Positions 62,308 to 64,000 of a DNA stretch of 64,000 bases are shown one piece after another; the stretch's first letter is position 1, and the number at the start of each line of letters is the position of its first letter. The stretch comes from Nyssa sinensis (Eukaryota; Streptophyta; Magnoliopsida; Cornales; Nyssaceae). The notes beneath the pieces were generated by a model that saw nothing but the letters and a program-made list of their open reading frames with translations, did not search any database and was not told the origin of the DNA. Both the position numbers and the translations under genes were made by a program. The stretch lies in the NCBI GenBank assembly GCA_008638375.1, contig CM018031.1, positions 14,686,062 to 14,750,061 of the forward strand, read 5' to 3'.

Positions 62308-62590
62308 TAAGGGCTTATTAGCGACGCACTATGTGCGTCGCTAATTACATGAAAAAACGTCACCGTTTTTTCTAACCACCCTATTTACGATGCCCACGTG
62401 CGCGTCGCCGATATTAGCGACGCCCGTGTGTGTCAGCCAATGGTGAAGTGTGCGTCACTAATAAATTCACGCCTTGATTTTTCCCGTGCCGTTCATCAAA
62501 TTTTTTATTACTTTTTTCCTCCTATTAGCGACATACATCTGTGTGTCGCTAATAACGAGCGTCGCAAAATACTATGTTTTTTTTGTTGTG
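62308..62590. repeat. Right subterminal repeat region of the CACTA element
   Basis: Holds the palindrome TTAGCGACGCACTATGTGCG (TCGCTAA follows) at 62319-62345, further GCGACGC words near 62400-62460, and ATTAGCGACATACATCTGTG (TGTCGCTAAT follows) at about 62524-62553. It ends at the degenerate terminal repeat. Confidence 0.75.
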
Positions 62591-63867
62591 TAACTTTAAA
62601 CTTAACATATGACAAGTGGAATTCATGTTTAATATTTATCTTAACCTGTCTATTAGAACAAATTTTTTTGTTCATGGACCAACAACTGACACTAATACAT
62701 CCATCGTGGATGCTCTAACAACTTAGATTTCTCTCTCAGTTGGAAAACTGGAGTACCTTGGATTACTCTAGACAAAAGGATATATAACAATGTATTATAA
62801 GGTAATGATTTATTAAAGGAAAAAATCTCAAGGTGTAGCTTAGCCTGGAAAAGATTTGAAGGGTCATTTCTAAGATTTTCTCTTTCAGTCTTAACGCTAG
62901 TCTCTCAGGTGTTAACATAATACGTTAATAAAATGAGTCTTAAGTGATTAGACAAATCATATCCAGAATTTAGTATAGGTTCGAATTCTTATCACTATGA
63001 CAATTTGCGAATTAACCTTATACACGTTAAAGCCGGTTCATGCCAAACCTACCAAAAAAAATCTTTCTTAGGGTCAAACCACATTTAGCCAAAGCAATTC
63101 AGTTTTAACCAAACTATTTATGCCTTCCTTAACACAAGCAACATTGAAGTCTTCAATGTATGTATGGATGTTTTATTTTTTGAATCACGCTCTGTAATTT
63201 AATCTAAGTATCTAGTGTATAAAGATTATGTTAATATTCAACTAGCCTAACAATTACAATTTTTATGTAAATTATTATTTTTCTCAAAATAAAGTTTGAT
63301 GCATTTCATACTAAAAAATCTCATAAAAATATAATCATTTAAACTCGAGATTTCACCAATAAAGCTAACTTGAAGAGTGAATATTTTTGAAGGGAAAATG
63401 ATTAACTTTTTTATAATAAAGTTGTAATATTTTCAAATGAGAAAAAAGGGTAGAAATAAAACTACAAATAAGAAGCCCTCATTGTGTTTTTTTTTCATCC
63501 TAATAAAAAATTGGATCCCATCCAAGAAAAAGAATATGAAAAAAAAAATGATAACCCTGTTCTCACTCTAAAATATATATCTAAATTCTTAAAAAAAATA
63601 TTATTTTAATAATTAAAAGTGTAAATATATGTGAAAGGGTGAGAATAACATTTTTTTTTTTAAAAAAAAAAATGGAAGATGTCACAATCCTAGATGGCAG
63701 CCACAGAGTTGAGATAAGGTTTTTTATTTTCTAATTCCATGCGCCAAACGAGCTGACCAGCTCTCCACCCAACCCGACCCCACCACTTCCCTGTCGCTGT
63801 CAAATAATCGCCACGTCATTAGCGTTCGTTAAAAGAGTAGGAAAACTACTGTCGCAGTGGTGGCAGC
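62591..63867. other. AT-rich DNA leading to a GC-richer patch at the right edge
   Basis: No gene is seen to about 63690. From 63690 the base composition becomes balanced, with CT/CCA-rich stretches (63755-63800) and a CACGTCATTAGCG word, a pattern expected of a plant promoter and leader. This supports a gene beginning at 63868. Confidence 0.4.
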
Positions 63868-64000
63868 ATGAGTATGGCCGATAACTCGCCGAAGACACGG
63901 CGGCTTCCGCAGAGCGAGTCTACTGTAATTCGTACAGGCGTTCTTCTGTTAAGAATCCTACTTGTAGCACGCAATCAAACCGAGCGTGGCTTGCACGTCG
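63868..64000 (+). CDS. Possible start of an unrecognised gene, cut by the window edge
   Basis: ATG at 63868 opens a frame of 44 codons that stays open to base 64000. A second ATG at 63874 lies in a better plant start context (AGTATGGCC). The peptide begins MSMADNSPKTRRLPQSEST and continues with a hydrophobic stretch (VLLLRILLVA). It resembles no family I can name. Support comes from balanced base composition, promoter-like DNA upstream and absence of stops; 44 codons is short, so chance is possible. Confidence 0.35.
   Translation, partial: MSMADNSPKTRRLPQSESTVIRTGVLLLRILLVARNQTERGLHV

Larger units (their letters stand above)
56258..62590. mobile_element. CACTA (En/Spm) DNA transposon derivative, 6.3 kb
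   Basis: Starts CACTACAGGAATCTCC at 56258, the typical CACTA end. It finishes ...TTTTTTTTGTTGTG at 62590, the complement of a slightly mutated CACAAC end. Both subterminal regions are packed with direct and inverted copies of TTAGCGACGCAC, which in this superfamily are binding sites for the element's own regulator protein. Between them lie a 161-bp satellite array (57207-59450) and a transposase-type pseudogene on the minus strand (61064-59577). The large TNP2-type catalytic transposase is missing. The three flanking bases are GAA and TAA, not an exact duplication. The left end is secure; the right end is less so. Confidence 0.78.

Noticed and set aside
61876..62363. Ser-rich open frames on the minus strand near 62 kb
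   Set aside because: Made by the (GA)n run and purine-rich imperfect repeats; low-complexity translation.
1..64000. CRISPR arrays, operons or other bacterial-type features
   Set aside because: No regularly spaced short repeats with unique spacers; genes have introns and plant-type features. The tandem arrays found are satellite or retroelement repeats.

Overview
This is plant nuclear DNA, almost certainly from a eudicot. It is AT-rich, the genes are split by introns with plant-type splice sites, and (TA)n, (CA)n and (GA)n microsatellites are dense. The mobile elements (Copia, CACTA, hAT-like, TRIM and foldback types) are typical of plants. I cannot name the species from sequence alone.

Four host genes can be supported, with a possible fifth at the right edge. 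(1) On the minus strand, 3773 to beyond base 1: the N-terminal part of an interactor of constitutive active ROPs (ICR/RIP), a coiled-coil effector of plant ROP GTPases. (2) On the plus strand, 15546-18933: a two-exon tetraspanin closest to TET3. (3) On the minus strand, 22882-22151: a single-exon catalytic subunit of tRNA-splicing endonuclease (SEN2 family) with its Tyr-His-Lys triad intact. (4) On the plus strand, 38497-46993: the plastid carbamoyl-phosphate synthase large chain (CARB) in three coding exons, with an apparent GC-AG first coding intron and one extra base that breaks the last exon. (5) A stop-free frame starting at 63868 runs off the window.

The rest is mostly mobile DNA. Bases 24786-28254 hold a very young Ty1/Copia retrotransposon: near-identical LTRs, a 5-bp target duplication, and a body already missing protease and most of integrase. 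Bases 34328-35694 hold a concatenated miniature LTR element (TRIM) with several LTRs joined by short internal domains, plus inverted LTR pieces, all inside one 5-bp target duplication. Bases 36603-37637 hold a 1-kb hAT-like element with a perfect 8-bp duplication. Bases 56258-62590 hold a CACTA (En/Spm) derivative made of subterminal palindromes, about 14 copies of a 161-bp satellite and a frameshifted transposase-type pseudogene. Smaller items are a 250-bp TRIM-like element (6425-6674), a hairpin MITE (8917-9093), three copies of one foldback family (12797, 29329, 33068) and a SINE-like insert in CARB intron 1.

The host genes are unrelated in function (ROP signalling, membrane microdomains, tRNA maturation, arginine/pyrimidine precursor synthesis), as is usual along a plant chromosome. 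The observations most worth following up are the TRIM concatemer, the satellite-bearing CACTA element, the CARB frameshift and the young but defective Copia copy.
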